Shown piece after piece: positions 25,704 through 34,556 of a stretch of DNA of 64,000 bases; the stretch's first letter is position 1; each line of letters begins with the position of its first letter. This stretch comes from JANQMX01 sp965247175 (GTDB lineage: Bacteria; Pseudomonadota; Alphaproteobacteria; Kiloniellales; DSM-21159). The stretch is taken from assembly GCA_965247175.1 (NCBI GenBank), contig OZ252006.1:496001-560000 (forward strand), given 5' to 3'. A program made the position numbers and the translations under genes. The notes under the pieces were generated by a model that worked only from the letters and a program-made list of their open reading frames with translations, was not told the DNA's origin and searched no databases.

Positions 25704-26917
25704 AGATGGAGATGCTCTCAAGAGCACAGTCATCGGCGCCTCCGACCACCGAACTGCGATCGCTCGATCCGGCGTCGTCCCAATGGGCGCTCGATGCTCT
25801 TGCTGAGATTGAAGAGACCGGCGCGAAAGCCTCTCCCTATGATGATGCGCGGTGGCTGGCAGCATGTGCGTTGTCGCCGAAGTTCACGGCGAAGGTTGCC
25901 GTATGCCGCATCGACGGCAACGCCGTTGGGCTGCTGCCGCTCTTGATCTATCCGTCGCGCCTCAGTCTCCAGATCGGCGAGTTCGTTCTTTTCTCCTGGC
26001 CGGTGACGCGGCTTACCCTGCGCAGCCGGCCGCTTGTGGCAGCGACGGTGCATGCCCCGCAGGAGGTGGTCGAGTCCCTGTTCGCTGCGGTCGCCGACGA
26101 CCTGACCAACGATGCCGCTCTCTTCCTCGAGTCGGTTGCGGAGAAGTCGACACTGATCGAGCTGCTCCAGGCCCAAGGTCCCTTCGTCGGTCGTTTCCAC
26201 GCCTTGGTTTTCGGCAAGCCCTACGAGCATCGCGCAATCGCCCTCGCGCAAAGCTACGACGGCTATCTTCAGCAGCTCAGTAGCCGCACCCGCTCGGACT
26301 TGAAGCGCACCAGGCGGCGTTTCGTCGAAGCGGTGTCAGGAGACTACAGCGTGCGCTGCTTCCGGCTTGCGGAGGACGTGCCGCAGTTCCTCGAAGACGC
26401 CGCCGAGCTCTCTTCAAAAACGTATCAGTTCAAGCTCTTGGGCGCCGGCCTGCGCAACACGGAGGAGCTGTCGAGCCGATACCGCACGGCGGCGGAGCTT
26501 GGTTGGTTGCGCTGCTACATCCTCTACATCGGCGAGCGACCGGTGGCCTTTCAGGTCGGGCTGCTGCATCGCGGTGTCTTTCATGCCCAGGAGATCGGCT
26601 ACGACCCCGAGTTCGGGAAGCTCCAAGTGGGCATCTTCCTCCATACGGAGATCCTTCAGGACCTTTGTGCCTTGGAGCCTGCCGTTGAGGTTTTCGATTT
26701 CGGCAATGACGACAATCTGCATAAACAGCGGCTCAGCACCCAGCAGCAGACCGAACGCTACTACTACCTCTTCCCGCGCGGCCTGCGGGGCTGGTTGTCC
26801 TGCAACAGCATTCGGGCGACGAATGCGCTGTCGGCGCGCTTGGGCCGGCTTGCCGAGCGCGCCGGCTTCCTCCGGCAGCTCCGCGGTTGGATTCGAAAGG
26901 TCAATGCACCCACCTAG
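25700..26917 (+). CDS. GNAT/FemAB-like acyltransferase, second of a pair
   Basis: This 405-residue protein is a homologue of the one before it and overlaps it by four bases. The same layout is visible: a basic helix (RTRSDLKRTRRRFVE) at about 195-210, core strands (LYIGERPVAFQVGLLHRG; EIGYDPEFGK) and FDFGNDDNLHKQRLS near residue 335. The tandem arrangement recalls FemA/FemB pairs, which add successive residues, but no donor can be read from the sequence. It is followed 21 bases on by the glutaminyl cyclase gene, in the same direction. Confidence 0.85.
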   Translation: MKMEMLSRAQSSAPPTTELRSLDPASSQWALDALAEIEETGAKASPYDDARWLAACALSPKFTAKVAVCRIDGNAVGLLPLLIYPSRLSLQIGEFVLFSWPVTRLTLRSRPLVAATVHAPQEVVESLFAAVADDLTNDAALFLESVAEKSTLIELLQAQGPFVGRFHALVFGKPYEHRAIALAQSYDGYLQQLSSRTRSDLKRTRRRFVEAVSGDYSVRCFRLAEDVPQFLEDAAELSSKTYQFKLLGAGLRNTEELSSRYRTAAELGWLRCYILYIGERPVAFQVGLLHRGVFHAQEIGYDPEFGKLQVGIFLHTEILQDLCALEPAVEVFDFGNDDNLHKQRLSTQQQTERYYYLFPRGLRGWLSCNSIRATNALSARLGRLAERAGFLRQLRGWIRKVNAPT

Positions 26918-26938
26918 CGCCGCTTAAGGGGGGCCAGC

Positions 26939-27706
26939 TTGCTTTCCCTGCCGGATACCTCCCCTGGAAAATGGCTGCTCAAGTCCGGCCTGATGCGCTG
27001 GCGGTTCCGTGGCGTTCCTATCGTCCGGCCGGACGTTCTTCGGGTCTTGCAGCACGACAAGGAGGCGCACACTCAAGGCTTGGCCTGGCATGACGACAGC
27101 CTGATCGAGTCCACGGGGCTTGTCGGGCGGTCGAGCCTCCGGGTGCTGGATCCCGAGACCGGTTCCGTCTTGCACCGCCAGCCGGTCACCGAGCATTGGC
27201 TCGAAGGCATCGCGGCGATCGACGGGATGATCGTCGCGCTGACCTATACCTCCGAGCGCGCGCTCCGCTTCTCCTGGCCCGATCTGACACCAATGGGGGA
27301 GACGGCCTACGAAGGCGAAGGCTGGGGCTTGGCGAGCGACGGCCAGAGCCTCTTCATGACCAATGGAAGCGCGAAGATCGCAAGAGTCGACTCGGATTTT
27401 CAGCCGCTTGCGACGCTCGATGTGAGCCATGCAGGCCGGGCGCTGACAGAGCTCAACGATCTGGAGGTGCTTGGCGACCGGCTCTACGTCCACCGGCTCT
27501 TCGACAGCATCCTTCTCGAGGTGTCAGTAGAGACCGGCGAGCTGCGTCGCATTGTCGACTGTGGCGAGGTCGTTCGTCGTTCCGGTCGTGAGTCGTTCCG
27601 GGACGCCTTCAACGGGATTGCCTATCGGCCCAGCACGGGCACGTTCTTCGTGACCGGCAAGCACTGGCCCACGCTTTTCGAGATCGCCATACCCGCCGCT
27701 TCGTAG
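26939..27706 (+). CDS. Glutaminyl-peptide cyclotransferase-like protein (beta-propeller type)
   Basis: Plant-type glutaminyl cyclases make pyroglutamate from N-terminal glutamine. The 255-residue protein shows the family's propeller motifs: HTQGLAW then ESTG, EGEGWGL, LNDLE, DAFNGIAYRP and FFVTGKHWPTLFEI. A TTG start at 26939 has AAGGGGGG about seven bases upstream; the first ATG lies 18 codons later. No signal peptide is visible, whereas bacterial members are usually exported, so it may act in the cytoplasm. It shares the operon of the two FemAB-like transferases. A role in cyclising a glutamine added to a sugar or protein is inference. Confidence 0.88.
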   Translation: MLSLPDTSPGKWLLKSGLMRWRFRGVPIVRPDVLRVLQHDKEAHTQGLAWHDDSLIESTGLVGRSSLRVLDPETGSVLHRQPVTEHWLEGIAAIDGMIVALTYTSERALRFSWPDLTPMGETAYEGEGWGLASDGQSLFMTNGSAKIARVDSDFQPLATLDVSHAGRALTELNDLEVLGDRLYVHRLFDSILLEVSVETGELRRIVDCGEVVRRSGRESFRDAFNGIAYRPSTGTFFVTGKHWPTLFEIAIPAAS

Positions 27707-27723
27707 AGGCGCCATTGGATGGG

Positions 27724-29580
27724 TCAGGCGAAGGTGAAGCCTTGCCTTGAGCCGAACCACTGGCGAATGACGAGGAAATCCCAGATGGCGCTGTCTTCCT
27801 GTCCGTTGGACGCGCTGTCGAGGCGCAGCGCCAGGCGGTCCAGGAAGTCGGCCCGGAAGAGGCCGTCGTCTTTCAGCTCCTCCAGCGAGCTGCGGGCCAA
27901 ATCCCGCAGCATCGGGCTTTCCTTGAGGAACTTGATGTAGGGCAGGCCAAAGCCGTGCTTGCTCTTCTCCAGGGTTTCCCGCGGCAAGACGCTCGCCAGG
28001 GCTTCCTTGTAGAAGGCGCGCAAGCGTCCGTCCTTCAGCATGAGCTTGGGCGGAATGCGAGCGGAGAAGTCCATCAAGGCTTCGTCGAGGAAGGGAAAGC
28101 GGACTTCGACGTCGGCGAGGTCGCACATGCGGCAAACCTTGCGCAGGTCGCTGTCGGCCAAGGTCAGGCGTTGGTCGACATAGAACAGACGGTGCAGCTT
28201 GTCCTGCGATGATGGTGTCTCGTACATCGCTTCGACGAAGCGAAGCGGGCCTTGCGGGTCGATCATGGCGACGGCGTCGGGGGAGAAGATCTCCCGGTAG
28301 TCGCGCTCGATGAAAATGTTGTTGCGGACGAAACGCTCGGCCACCGACATGGAGGCAAGCTGCACATACTTCCTGGCCCGGCGCAGCAGCGTGATCCGGT
28401 CTCCGAAGGGAGCGACGGCCAATCCCGGTTCTATGAGCCCCTTGCGGAGGAAGCCGGGAACCCGGGCGTAGTGGTCGAAGACCTGGTCTTCCAGATAGCG
28501 AGCGTTGCCGGCGAAGAACTCGTCGCCGCCGTCGCCCGCCGCCATCATGGCGACGCCGGCTTCCTTAGCGCGCAGGGCGCAGAGATAGGTCGGGATGGCC
28601 GAGGAGTTGCCGAACGGCTCGTCGTAAGCCTGGGCGATGCGGACGATGATCTCTTCCACGCGCTCCGGCTGGACCGTGTAGCTGTCGTGGTCGGTAGCGA
28701 AGCGCTTAGCAATCAGGTCGGCGTAGGGCGACTCGTCGAAGCGCGGGTCGTCGAAGGCGATGGTGAAGGTCTTGAGCGGCGAAGAGAGCTGCTCGCTGAG
28801 CAGGGCCACCACCGTGCTGCTGTCCAGTCCACCACTCAGATAGGCGCCGAGGTTCGGATGAGCGGCAACAGGTGCAACGGCCGCGCGGAGATGCTCGAGA
28901 AGCTCTCGTTTCAGCGACACCAGGTTGCCAGCGACGTCGTCGCGATAGGGCATCTGCCAGTAACTGGCCACCTCGACCCGGCCATTGGCGAAGGCCAGGT
29001 ATTCGCCCGGAACCAGCTTCTTTTGCTCCTGGTAGACGCTGTGCGGCGCGGGAATGCGGTCGACGAAAAAGAAGAAGTCGTAGAGCGACTGCGGATGGAT
29101 CGTGGCGGTGACGGCCGGGTGGGCGCGGACGCTGTCGGCGGTGGCGCCGAAGACCAGGCCATCGCTGGTCTCTGCGTAGCTCAGAGTCTGGATGCCGGCG
29201 CGGTCGATGGCGGCGAGAGCGGTCCGGTTTTCGCGGTCGATGACCGCAAAGGACACCGGGCCGTGCAGCCGCTCCAGCAAGCCCTTGCCATGCTGCCGAT
29301 AGGCCTTGGCGAGCGCAGCGCCTTGGCCGTGCTCTTTCGCGAAGCCTGCCAGCTCCGGGTCCGACCAGGCGGGATAGCCCTCCGAAGTCGCCCAGATACG
29401 CTCGTCCTCAAACCAGGCGCCGTTGCTCTTGCGCGCCCGGCTTGCCAGGCCGCACCATCCTTGCTCAGCGGTTTCATTCAGCAGGTCGCCGTAGATGGGT
29501 AGGGCATCGGCCATCTGCCGGAGGGCCTGCTCGGCCTCCGGCTGTGGGGCCGTGGCGATCCAGCCGCAGAATCCGCTCAT
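27724..29580 (-). CDS. Asparagine-synthase-family protein with serine replacing the glutaminase cysteine
   Basis: The 618-residue protein has both AsnB halves. The ATP loop AYLSGGLDSSTV (about residues 244-255) and AAGDGGDEFFAGNARY are intact. The N-terminus reads MSGFCGW, where active enzymes read MCGIxG, so residue 2 is serine; a cysteine at residue 5 is not in the nucleophile position. Glutamine use is therefore doubtful. It is the last gene of the leftward operon ligase, decarboxylase, GNAT, AsnB, overlapping the GNAT by four bases, and it converges on the glutaminyl cyclase with a 17-base gap. It may join ammonia or an amine to a carboxylate made by that operon (inference). Confidence 0.9.
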   Translation of the reverse strand: MSGFCGWIATAPQPEAEQALRQMADALPIYGDLLNETAEQGWCGLASRARKSNGAWFEDERIWATSEGYPAWSDPELAGFAKEHGQGAALAKAYRQHGKGLLERLHGPVSFAVIDRENRTALAAIDRAGIQTLSYAETSDGLVFGATADSVRAHPAVTATIHPQSLYDFFFFVDRIPAPHSVYQEQKKLVPGEYLAFANGRVEVASYWQMPYRDDVAGNLVSLKRELLEHLRAAVAPVAAHPNLGAYLSGGLDSSTVVALLSEQLSSPLKTFTIAFDDPRFDESPYADLIAKRFATDHDSYTVQPERVEEIIVRIAQAYDEPFGNSSAIPTYLCALRAKEAGVAMMAAGDGGDEFFAGNARYLEDQVFDHYARVPGFLRKGLIEPGLAVAPFGDRITLLRRARKYVQLASMSVAERFVRNNIFIERDYREIFSPDAVAMIDPQGPLRFVEAMYETPSSQDKLHRLFYVDQRLTLADSDLRKVCRMCDLADVEVRFPFLDEALMDFSARIPPKLMLKDGRLRAFYKEALASVLPRETLEKSKHGFGLPYIKFLKESPMLRDLARSSLEELKDDGLFRADFLDRLALRLDSASNGQEDSAIWDFLVIRQWFGSRQGFTFA

Positions 29581-30335
29581 AGCGAGAGAGCCTCCGCCGT
29601 CGTCGACTGCCGGCCGCCGGCGGTTGCGGGCGGCGCTGTCACCTGGACATCCGGCACTTGGCCGCTACCGAAGCTGAAACTGAGGCGCGGGCCAAGGCTG
29701 CAGCTCATGATCTGCAAGCCGAAGAGCGTCACGAAGGTGGCGCTGCCGACCACCTGGGCACCGAGGGACTGGTGGGAGCGCAGGGAGAGGGGATTGGCCC
29801 CCGAGATGCGGCTCAGCGACCAGCGGATGCCTTTGCTTCGGTAGTAGGCGTTGACCTCGTCCCAAAGCCGGCCGAAGGCGAAGCTCGTGCGATAGTTCGG
29901 TGCCACATAGGCGCCGAAGTCCCAGGCCGTGCTGTCCGTCGGGCGAGGGTGATAGCGGCAGCGCACCACGTCCTCGTCATAGGGGCCCTGGCAGAACCAG
30001 AGACAGCCGATGATGGTCTCGTCCTGGAAGGCCGCAAAGCAGAGCGACTTCTGGTCCCTGCGGTAGGCCTGCACCGCATCGTCCAGCTCAAGGGCATGCA
30101 GGCGCGGGTCCATGACGTCGATCTGCTCGACCTTGATCTTGGCGCCACGCCGGGGTGGAAGCAGCGGGCCGCCGGGCACCGGCTGGGCAACGAAGAGATA
30201 GCGGACGGCGCCGTTGCGGCCGGGCAGGGCCAAGAGCAGCCTGTCCAGGTAGTAGAAGACCGCGTTGACCCGCCCGAGCTCTTCGACGCTGGCGGAGACC
30301 TTGGCGATGGTCCGGCCGATGACTGTCATGGCCAC
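29577..30335 (-). CDS. GNAT-fold acyltransferase-like protein
   Basis: This 252-residue protein resembles GNAT acyltransferases in its middle: SLCFAAFQDETIIGCLWFCQG gives the paired core strands, followed by DFGAYVAPNYRTSFAFGRLWDEV, a typical acceptor/CoA helix pattern, and ISGANPLSLRSHQSLGA near the C-terminus, which is the classical GNAT closing motif. The start is a GTG at 30335, or an ATG two codons later. It lies eight bases after the PLP decarboxylase stop and overlaps the AsnB-like gene by four bases. The C-terminus is a disordered, threonine-rich stretch. Likely acylates the product made by this operon; substrate unknown. Confidence 0.78.
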   Translation of the reverse strand: MAMTVIGRTIAKVSASVEELGRVNAVFYYLDRLLLALPGRNGAVRYLFVAQPVPGGPLLPPRRGAKIKVEQIDVMDPRLHALELDDAVQAYRRDQKSLCFAAFQDETIIGCLWFCQGPYDEDVVRCRYHPRPTDSTAWDFGAYVAPNYRTSFAFGRLWDEVNAYYRSKGIRWSLSRISGANPLSLRSHQSLGAQVVGSATFVTLFGLQIMSCSLGPRLSFSFGSGQVPDVQVTAPPATAGGRQSTTAEALSL

Positions 30336-30343
30336 AAAGCGCT

Positions 30344-31612
30344 CTAGACCAGCGCTTCGGCCGGCTGCGGATGACTCAGAAAGGCGGTCGGACTGGCTGT
30401 CAGGCCGTAGGCGCCGGACTGGAAGACGGCAATCAGGTCGCCGACGTCGGCGCGGGGCAGGGTCATCTTGTCAGCCAGCAGATCGAGCGGCGTGCAGAGC
30501 GGGCCGACGACGCTGACGCTTTCTTCCGAGGGGGCATCCATCTTGGTTGCCACGGCGACGGGATAGTTGCGGCGAATGCGCTGGCCGAAGTTGCCGGAGG
30601 CCGCCAGGTGATGGTGCAAGCCGCCGTCCGTCACCAGGAAGACCTCGCCGCGGGAAACCTTGCGGTCGACCACGCGGCAGATATAGACCCCTGCTTCGCC
30701 GACGATGAAGCGGCCAAGCTCGATGATCGGACGCGCCTTGGGCATCTCCGCCGTCAGGCGCGGCAGCAGCTCCGATAGCGCCTCGCCGACCCGGGCCAGC
30801 TCCAAGGGCTTGTCGTTGGGGAAATAGGGAATGCCGAAGCCGCCGCCGAGGTTGACGTGGGTGACCTCGGCCGGGCAGTGCTGGGCCAGCCGGAGCAGCA
30901 GCTCGACCGTCTTCTCTTGGGTCTCGAGAATCAGCTCGGCGTGCAGGTTCTGCGAGCCGGCGAAGACGTGGAAGCCTTCGAAGTGGAGGTCCAGGCCGCG
31001 CAGCTCGCCAAGAAGCTGGGGCACACGCTCGGCATCGACGCCGAACTGCTGGGCGCCGCCGCCCATGCGCATGCCGGAGGCCTTGAGTTGGAAGTCCGGA
31101 TTGATGCGGATGGCCACCCGCGGCCGGATGCCAAGGGCATCGCCAACCTCAGCCAGGCGGGAAACCTCGGTCTCTGACTCGACCTCGACCAGCACGCCCG
31201 CCGCCACTGCCTGGCGCAGCTCCCAAGGCTGTTTGCCGGGGCCGGCGAAGCTGATGTGCCGGGCGGACATGCCGCTGTCGAGCGCCACCTGCATCTCGAG
31301 CGGTGAGGCGATGTCGAAGCCGTCGACCTGTCCGCGCAGGTGCTGCACCACCGCCGGCATGGGATTGGCTTTCACCGCGTAGTGCAGGGCAATGGCTTCG
31401 GGTAGATGCTTGCGCAGCAGGGCGATGCGGGAATCCAGCTTAGCCCGGTCGTAGGCGTAGAAGGGCGTACGGCCGATGCGCTCGGCGAGCTGCGTGACCG
31501 GCGTCTCGCCGATCAAGAGACAGCCGTTGCGCACGGCATAGTTCACGAGGGCAGGGTGTTTCGCTTCGGCGTCCGGCCCTTCGGTCACTGCAATCCTCTC
31601 GGCCTGGCTCAT
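30344..31612 (-). CDS. PLP-dependent decarboxylase, exosortase A system-associated
   Basis: A fold-III (alanine-racemase-like) decarboxylase of the diaminopimelate/ornithine group, 422 residues. The PLP lysine is K81 in YAVKAN. Other family marks are FEGFHVFAGSQ, the phosphate-binding GGGFGIPY and the C-terminal GPLCTPLD, whose cysteine and aspartate contact substrate in relatives. It matches the exosortase-associated subfamily known as TIGR03099. It overlaps the acyl-CoA ligase upstream by four bases (ATGA). It should decarboxylate an amino acid or amino-acid-like carrier-bound group, with the ligase and carrier protein close by. The exact substrate has not been established for the subfamily, as far as I know. 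Confidence 0.93.
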   Translation of the reverse strand: MSQAERIAVTEGPDAEAKHPALVNYAVRNGCLLIGETPVTQLAERIGRTPFYAYDRAKLDSRIALLRKHLPEAIALHYAVKANPMPAVVQHLRGQVDGFDIASPLEMQVALDSGMSARHISFAGPGKQPWELRQAVAAGVLVEVESETEVSRLAEVGDALGIRPRVAIRINPDFQLKASGMRMGGGAQQFGVDAERVPQLLGELRGLDLHFEGFHVFAGSQNLHAELILETQEKTVELLLRLAQHCPAEVTHVNLGGGFGIPYFPNDKPLELARVGEALSELLPRLTAEMPKARPIIELGRFIVGEAGVYICRVVDRKVSRGEVFLVTDGGLHHHLAASGNFGQRIRRNYPVAVATKMDAPSEESVSVVGPLCTPLDLLADKMTLPRADVGDLIAVFQSGAYGLTASPTAFLSHPQPAEALV

Positions 31613-33204
31613 GCGGCTTCACCTTCCCGAAACATCTCGGCGCAGCTCTCGGCGATTGCGCGGCGGTCGATCTTCCCGTTGCCGGAACGGGGCAGGCTGT
31701 CCCGCAGCAGCACCGCGCGCGGCAGCATATAGGCCGGCAGCGCCTTCTTGTAGTCCGCCATCAGGCTGTCTTCGTCGAGCGTTGCTTGGCTCTTCGGCGC
31801 GACGATCAGCACGATGGCCTGGCCCAGCTCGTCATGCGGTACGCCGATGGCGGCCGCTTCGGCCACGTCGTCTCTGGCATAGGCCAGCTCCTCGATCTCC
31901 GTCGGGCTGACCCGGTAGCCGGAGGTCTTGATCATGTCGTCCCGCCGGCCGACGAAGTAGAGGAAGCCTTCTTCGTCGCGGCGGACGATGTCCCCCGACC
32001 AGACAGCCAATTCCTTGTTGGGGATGCCTTCTGGCTGCCCGGGTGCAGGGCGAAAGCGCTGGGCGGTCATCTCGGGATCGTTCCAGTATCCCAGGGAGAC
32101 CAAGGCGCCACGATGCACCAGCTCGCCTTCCTCGCCGGCTTCGCAGAGGCTGCCGTCCGGTCGGGCGACCAGGATTTCGGCGTTCGGGATGGCCTTGCCG
32201 ATCGAGTCCGGGCGCCGGTCGACCTCCGCCGGATCCAGGTAGGTCGAGCGGAAGGCCTCGGTCAGGCCGTACATCAGGAAGGGCTTCGCCTGCGGAAAGG
32301 TCTCGCGCAGTTGATCGAGCAGGGCGCGGGGCATGTGCCCGCCGGTGTTGGCGAAATAGCGCAGGCTTTGCCGCGCCTCCTCCGGCCAGCTCTGCCGCAT
32401 GAGCTGCATATAGAGCGGCGGCACGCCGGTGAGGCCAGTGATGCCCTGCTTGGCGCAGATGCGCGGCACTTCGCCGGGCAGCAGATAGTTGTGCAGCACC
32501 ACTGTCGCGCCAACGCAGAAGGCGGTGGTGAGCTGGCTGAGGCCGGCATCGAAGCTGAAAGGCAGCACTGCCAGGATGCGATCGTCGGGCCGGTTGCCGA
32601 TGTAGCGGGACACGCTCTGGCCGCCGACGATGAGGTTGCGGTGGGAAAGCACAACGCCCTTCGGCCGACCCGTGCTGCCGGAGGTGTAGAGAATGGCGGC
32701 CATGTCGGTGTCGATGGTTCGCGCACCAGCCCTTGGGGTGCCAGCGGAATCCAGGAGGTCCTGCCAGCCGGTGACGGCGTAGTCGCTTGCAGCAGCGGTG
32801 TCCGCAGGTCCGTCGACCAGCACGACATGGCGCAGCGAGGGGCAGTCCTTCAGCTCATCGGTCAGCGCCTGCAGACGCGCGGCCGAGGTGATCAGGACGG
32901 GGGCCTGGCAGTTCTCGGCGATGTAGGCGACCTGGGCTGGCTTGGCGACGGGATTGATCGGTACGAAGGCGCCACCGGCGTAGGCGGCACCGAAGGCGGC
33001 CGCCAGCATTTCCGGGCGCTTTTCCAGGAAGATGCAAACCCGGTCCCGTGGCGCCAGGCCAAGGGACAGAAGGGCCTGGGCGACGGCCTCGACATCGGAC
33101 CAGAGCGCCTCATAGCTTCGGCCCTGACCCTTGTGCACGATGGCTTCGTGGTCAGGGCTGCTCTCGGCCTTCTCTTTGATGAACTCAGCGACGTTGAGCA
33201 GCAT
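31609..33204 (-). CDS. AMP-forming acyl-CoA/acyl-carrier ligase, exosortase A system-associated
   Basis: The 531-residue protein adenylates a carboxylic acid and probably transfers it to a thiol. The ATP loop YTSGSTGRPKG is at residues 173-183, YGLTEAFRST is the A5 region, and SGDIVRRDEEGFLYFVGRRDDMIKTSG gives the A7-A8 hinge; the C-terminal lysine motif is NGKIDRR. It matches the exosortase A-associated family TIGR03098. It is the first gene of a leftward operon and is divergent from the acyl carrier protein gene 246 bases away, its most likely partner. The activated acid could be an amino acid or fatty acid; this is not readable. Confidence 0.93.
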   Translation of the reverse strand: MLLNVAEFIKEKAESSPDHEAIVHKGQGRSYEALWSDVEAVAQALLSLGLAPRDRVCIFLEKRPEMLAAAFGAAYAGGAFVPINPVAKPAQVAYIAENCQAPVLITSAARLQALTDELKDCPSLRHVVLVDGPADTAAASDYAVTGWQDLLDSAGTPRAGARTIDTDMAAILYTSGSTGRPKGVVLSHRNLIVGGQSVSRYIGNRPDDRILAVLPFSFDAGLSQLTTAFCVGATVVLHNYLLPGEVPRICAKQGITGLTGVPPLYMQLMRQSWPEEARQSLRYFANTGGHMPRALLDQLRETFPQAKPFLMYGLTEAFRSTYLDPAEVDRRPDSIGKAIPNAEILVARPDGSLCEAGEEGELVHRGALVSLGYWNDPEMTAQRFRPAPGQPEGIPNKELAVWSGDIVRRDEEGFLYFVGRRDDMIKTSGYRVSPTEIEELAYARDDVAEAAAIGVPHDELGQAIVLIVAPKSQATLDEDSLMADYKKALPAYMLPRAVLLRDSLPRSGNGKIDRRAIAESCAEMFREGEAA

Positions 33205-33450
33205 CGGCGGACGGTCTCGGCCTCTTGTTGCGGTTTCACCCGGGAGGAGGGCTTGTTGCGGCGCAATAGGATATCACGCGGTGGAAATGTCCAGCGTGAC
33301 ATTGCGGTTCCCGACAAACCGCGTCATATCCCTAGCCAAGTTCCATGGAAACACCGTTAACTCTTGCAAAGGCTGTTTCTGTCAAGAACGTGGCGTATCT
33401 TGCGCGATACGCATGCGTCGAAGGGTTAAGAAGCCGCAAGGATAGACTTC
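33205..33450. promoter_or_regulatory. Divergent control region between the acyl-ligase operon and the acyl carrier protein operon
   Basis: These 246 bases separate two head-to-head operons that encode one pathway, so a shared promoter region is expected. The ATG at 33451 has AAGGAT nine bases before it. No clear sigma-54 or repeat signal was seen. Confidence 0.45.
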
Positions 33451-33702
33451 ATGCCGACGGTTCAAAATCTCCGTGAGATCCTGGGTGACGTTCTCCAGCT
33501 CGGTGAGCGGGCCGACAGTCTGACCGAAACCTCCGGCCTGTTCGGCAGCATCCCGGAGTTCGACTCCATGGCCGTAGTGACCGTGGTTGCCGCCTTGGAA
33601 GAGCGCTTCGGCATCATCGTCGACGATGACGATATCACGGCTGAGGTCTTCGAGAGTGTTGGCAGCCTGGCTCAGTTCGTCGACGACAAGATGGCGGCGT
33701 GA
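33451..33702 (+). CDS. Acyl carrier protein, exosortase A cluster
   Basis: The 83-residue acidic protein has the carrier-protein four-helix layout and the phosphopantetheine serine in EFDSMAV, residue 35. It is small, acidic and followed at once by two hydrolases, so it is dedicated to this locus rather than to fatty-acid synthesis. The ATG has AAGGAT upstream, and the stop overlaps the next start as GTGA. With the divergent ligase it would hold an acyl or aminoacyl group as a thioester. In other exosortase A clusters a carrier protein is also found beside the ligase, decarboxylase and hydrolase genes. Confidence 0.9.
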   Translation: MPTVQNLREILGDVLQLGERADSLTETSGLFGSIPEFDSMAVVTVVAALEERFGIIVDDDDITAEVFESVGSLAQFVDDKMAA

Positions 33703-34556
33703 CGGCAAGCCCACCTTCCAAGCCTTTCGTTCCCTTCTTTCTCGACGGCCCTGACGGGCCGCTTTTCTGCCTTCACTATCCGCCTGCCGGAGAGAGCGGC
33801 GCGCGCGGCGCGTTGCTGTTCGTGCCGCCTTTCGCCGAAGAGATGAACCGGGCACGGCGCATGGTCGTGCTCCAGGCGCGGCGCTTGGCGGATCTTGGCT
33901 TCCACGTCCTGCTGCTCGACCTCTATGGCACCGGCGACAGCGCCGGGGACTTTGGTCAAGCAAGCTGGGAGGGCTGGCTGGGTGACGTAGGGCGCGCAAG
34001 GCAGTGGCTCGGCGAGCAATCGGGCCTGCCGGTGACGCTCTGGGGTTTGCGTACAGGCTGTCTGTTGGCGGCGCAGCATCACCGAGACAACGACGAAGTC
34101 CCGGGCCGTCTCCTGTTCTGGCAGCCTGTGGCCAACGGTCAGCTCTTTCTGACCCAGTTCCTGCGTCTGAAGATCGCTGCGGCCATGGCTGACGGGGCGG
34201 AAGGCGCCGAGCAAAAGGGGCCAAGCACCAAGGCTTTGCGCCAGGAATTGCTTGACGGGGACGCGCTGGAAGTCGCCGGCTATGAGCTCTATCCAGGCGT
34301 GGCGCGGGGCCTCGATGCGGCGCGGCTCGGAAAGATGGTGCCCGTGGCCGACAGCTCGGTCATCTGGTTGGAGCTGGGGCAGGGCGAAGACGCCTCCCTG
34401 CCGCCGGCCAGTCAGACCGTCGTCGAAGCCTGGGGCAAAGCGAGCGTCGGGGTTCTCGCTGGCAAGGTCTCGGGCTCGTCCTTCTGGTCCATCGAGGAAA
34501 CGACCCTGGTGCCGGCCCTCTGGCAGAAGACGGAGGAGGCGTTGCTGGCCCAATGA
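33699..34556 (+). CDS. Alpha/beta hydrolase, exosortase A system-associated (hydrolase 2 type)
   Basis: The 285-residue protein has an alpha/beta hydrolase core. FVPPFAEEMNRARRM near residue 46 and HVLLLDLYGTGDSAGDF near 75 are the oxyanion and strand regions that match the exosortase-associated family TIGR03101. The nucleophile elbow appears as WGLRTGC, with no clear GxSxG serine, so catalysis is uncertain: a threonine or cysteine sits there instead. It starts at GTG overlapping the carrier protein stop and ends overlapping hydrolase 1. It may release or proofread the carrier-bound acyl group. Confidence 0.87.
   Translation: MTASPPSKPFVPFFLDGPDGPLFCLHYPPAGESGARGALLFVPPFAEEMNRARRMVVLQARRLADLGFHVLLLDLYGTGDSAGDFGQASWEGWLGDVGRARQWLGEQSGLPVTLWGLRTGCLLAAQHHRDNDEVPGRLLFWQPVANGQLFLTQFLRLKIAAAMADGAEGAEQKGPSTKALRQELLDGDALEVAGYELYPGVARGLDAARLGKMVPVADSSVIWLELGQGEDASLPPASQTVVEAWGKASVGVLAGKVSGSSFWSIEETTLVPALWQKTEEALLAQ

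Noticed and set aside
31786..33360. Rightward 524-codon frame opposite the acyl ligase
   Set aside because: Antisense shadow; the ligase motifs are in the other strand and this frame shows no domain.
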